From WHSW01 sp036794585 (GTDB taxonomy: Bacteria > Actinomycetota > Thermoleophilia > Solirubrobacterales > 70-9), in NCBI GenBank assembly GCA_036794585.1, contig DAIRGH010000126.1, forward strand, positions 1 through 8,049: a stretch of DNA of 8,049 nucleotides. The letters are read 5' to 3'. The notes below the pieces were generated by a model. The model did no database searches and was not told the DNA's origin. It saw only the letters and a program-made list of their open reading frames with translations. Shown here piece by piece: positions 6,392-8,049 of the stretch (positions are counted from its first letter, which is position 1; the number at the start of each line of letters is the position of its first letter). A program made the position numbers and the translations under genes.

Positions 6392-7233
6392 TGGGTCTGA
6401 AAGAACTGGGCCGGCTGGAAGATCGCGAGGTCGAGGCGGTCGAGCCGGTTTGCGTCGACGATCTCGGTGAACCAGACGTACTGCCTACCGGGCTCGAGGA
6501 AACCCGGCGGCACCGGGATCGTGCCGGCGTCGCGGCCGGAGTCGGAGTGCAGGTAGGACGTGTAGAAGATGAAGTCCCAGACGCGCAGGTGGTGGGGATC
6601 GACGAAGCCGTCGAGCGGCTCTGAGAGCCGGGTGCTGTAGTACGCGCTCGGCCCGCCGACCTCGCGCAGCGTAGTCCAGCGAAGCGCCGGTGGGGCAAGC
6701 GCGGACACCGTCTCGCCGCTGGGGCTGAAGCTGAGCTGATCGCGGTCGCGCTTGTACGCCCGCAGCAGGGGGCGGTTTCGCCGCAGTGAGTCGGCCGCCC
6801 GGTAGACGTCGCCGTTCGTGAAGCGGACCATGAGCCGGTACTCGCCCTCGGGCAGGAAGCCGCTGCGATCGAACCCCATCAGCCACAGCGTGTGGGTGAG
6901 GTGGTCGTCGACGTAGCCGTTGAGGTTGGCGAGTGTCAGCGGACGGTGGGGCCGGATGCGGAAGCGATAACCGTCCGGCCCCCGGACGCGCGCCGAGGCG
7001 ATGCTCTCAGGGCAGAGCGCGTCGGGCGCCTGGACGAAGGTGAAGACGAACTTGCCGTGGCGCTCGCCCTCGAGCCCCGCCGCGTCCCAGTAGATGTCGG
7101 TCGTGGTCGTCTCGCGGATCGGCGCCGACTCCATCACGCAGGAGGCGCGCGCGTTCCCGGCCCCGGGGAGTGTCAGCGCCAGGCAGAGCGCCGCGAGCGT
7201 GATCGCAAGACGGAGGTGATTCCCATTCCCCAA
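6388..7233 (-). CDS. Secreted two-domain beta-sandwich protein of unknown function
   Basis: The 281-residue product begins with a Sec-type signal peptide: basic LR, hydrophobic LAITLAALCLALTLPGAG, and an AxA-type exit (NARA) at about residue 30. C32 and C74 could form a disulfide in the exported protein; ARASC is not a good lipobox. The mature part looks like two beta-sandwich domains. Both end in a similar turn-plus-strand motif, GFLPEGEYRLMVRF (125-138) and GFLEPGRQYVWFTE (244-257), and the second resembles fibronectin-III-like domains with an LxPGxxYxW edge strand. I do not recognise the family and see no catalytic motif. The start is taken as TTG 7233, because an in-frame TAG lies four codons upstream and no in-frame ATG/GTG precedes the signal peptide. 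It has no Shine-Dalgarno and begins 11 bases after the -10 box, so the transcript is nearly leaderless. It is first in the TetR-SCP2 operon. Confidence 0.8.
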   Translation of the reverse strand: MGNGNHLRLAITLAALCLALTLPGAGNARASCVMESAPIRETTTTDIYWDAAGLEGERHGKFVFTFVQAPDALCPESIASARVRGPDGYRFRIRPHRPLTLANLNGYVDDHLTHTLWLMGFDRSGFLPEGEYRLMVRFTNGDVYRAADSLRRNRPLLRAYKRDRDQLSFSPSGETVSALAPPALRWTTLREVGGPSAYYSTRLSEPLDGFVDPHHLRVWDFIFYTSYLHSDSGRDAGTIPVPPGFLEPGRQYVWFTEIVDANRLDRLDLAIFQPAQFFQTQ

Positions 7234-7264
7234 CTTAACTAGCTAGTTAAACCGACTAGTTAAG
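7234..7264. promoter_or_regulatory. TetR-type operator with three CTAGTTAA half-sites
   Basis: TTAACTAGCTAGTTAA (7235-7250) is a perfect 16-base palindrome in GC-rich surroundings. A further half-site CTAGTTAAG (7256-7264) repeats CTAGTTAA of 7243-7250 with a 13-base period. It also pairs as an inverted repeat with the first arm, CTTAACTAG (7234-7242). The sites sit over the -10 and spacer of the promoter at 7245-7273, where a bound repressor would block RNA polymerase. The TetR gene two positions downstream is the obvious candidate regulator. Confidence 0.85.
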
Positions 7265-7273
7265 CGATGTCAA
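7245..7273 (-). promoter_or_regulatory. Promoter of the secreted protein-TetR-SCP2 operon
   Basis: On the minus strand a perfect TTGACA (7273-7268) is followed by a 17-base spacer and TTAACT (7250-7245). The TTG start codon begins 11 bases further on, so the mRNA would have almost no 5' leader. The promoter lies within the 63-base gap after clpX and overlaps the operator at 7234-7264. No terminator hairpin for clpX is evident in the gap, so some read-through from clpX is possible. Confidence 0.75.
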
Positions 7274-7296
7274 CCCCCAACCGAGGCCGCGTCGGG

Positions 7297-8049
<753 letters not shown>

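Noticed and set aside
7265..7296. Rho-independent terminator after clpX
   Set aside because: The stretch has G/C-rich tracts but no stable stem followed by a T-run on the minus strand.

Overview
The window is high-GC, gene-dense bacterial chromosome. The proteins, the clpX...valS-folC gene order and a membrane-tethered double zinc ribbon of the kind I associate with Thermoleophilia suggest a deep-branching actinobacterium near Solirubrobacterales/Gaiellales. That placement is inferred from protein style and gene content, not from a marker tree. There is no rRNA, tRNA, CRISPR array or recognisable insertion sequence, and no gene-free stretch longer than about 120 bases.

Left part (1-1459): on the minus strand a 28-residue single-helix membrane protein (632-718) lies just upstream of a protein with two membrane helices and four CxxC knuckles, which runs off the left edge (1-601). 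Divergent from them is a secreted zinc-dependent N-acetylmuramoyl-L-alanine amidase (752-1459). Its TAG stop overlaps the TAG stop of the convergent folC through one CTAG palindrome.

Centre (1456-5264): folC and valS lie head to tail on the minus strand and overlap by one base. They supply folate polyglutamylation and valyl-tRNA charging. valS has its own candidate promoter in the 24-base gap before it.

Right part (5289-8049): a tightly coupled three-gene unit on the minus strand reads secreted two-domain protein, then TetR-family regulator, then SCP2-type lipid-binding protein, joined by 4-base GTGA and ATGA overlaps. It is driven by a TTGACA-N17-TTAACT promoter covered by a three-half-site palindromic operator, which fits an autoregulated lipid or hydrophobic-compound response unit. 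Upstream is the C-terminal 250 residues of clpX. In other actinobacteria clpX, valS and folC are usually near neighbours, so this three-gene unit looks inserted into an otherwise conserved housekeeping cluster.

Two genes, the zinc ribbon and valS, share ACTAGACT placed so that TAGACT ends exactly 10 bases before ATG, with no Shine-Dalgarno sequence. The TetR-controlled promoter has nearly the same geometry (11 bases to a TTG start). This points to leaderless or near-leaderless transcription as a common mode here.
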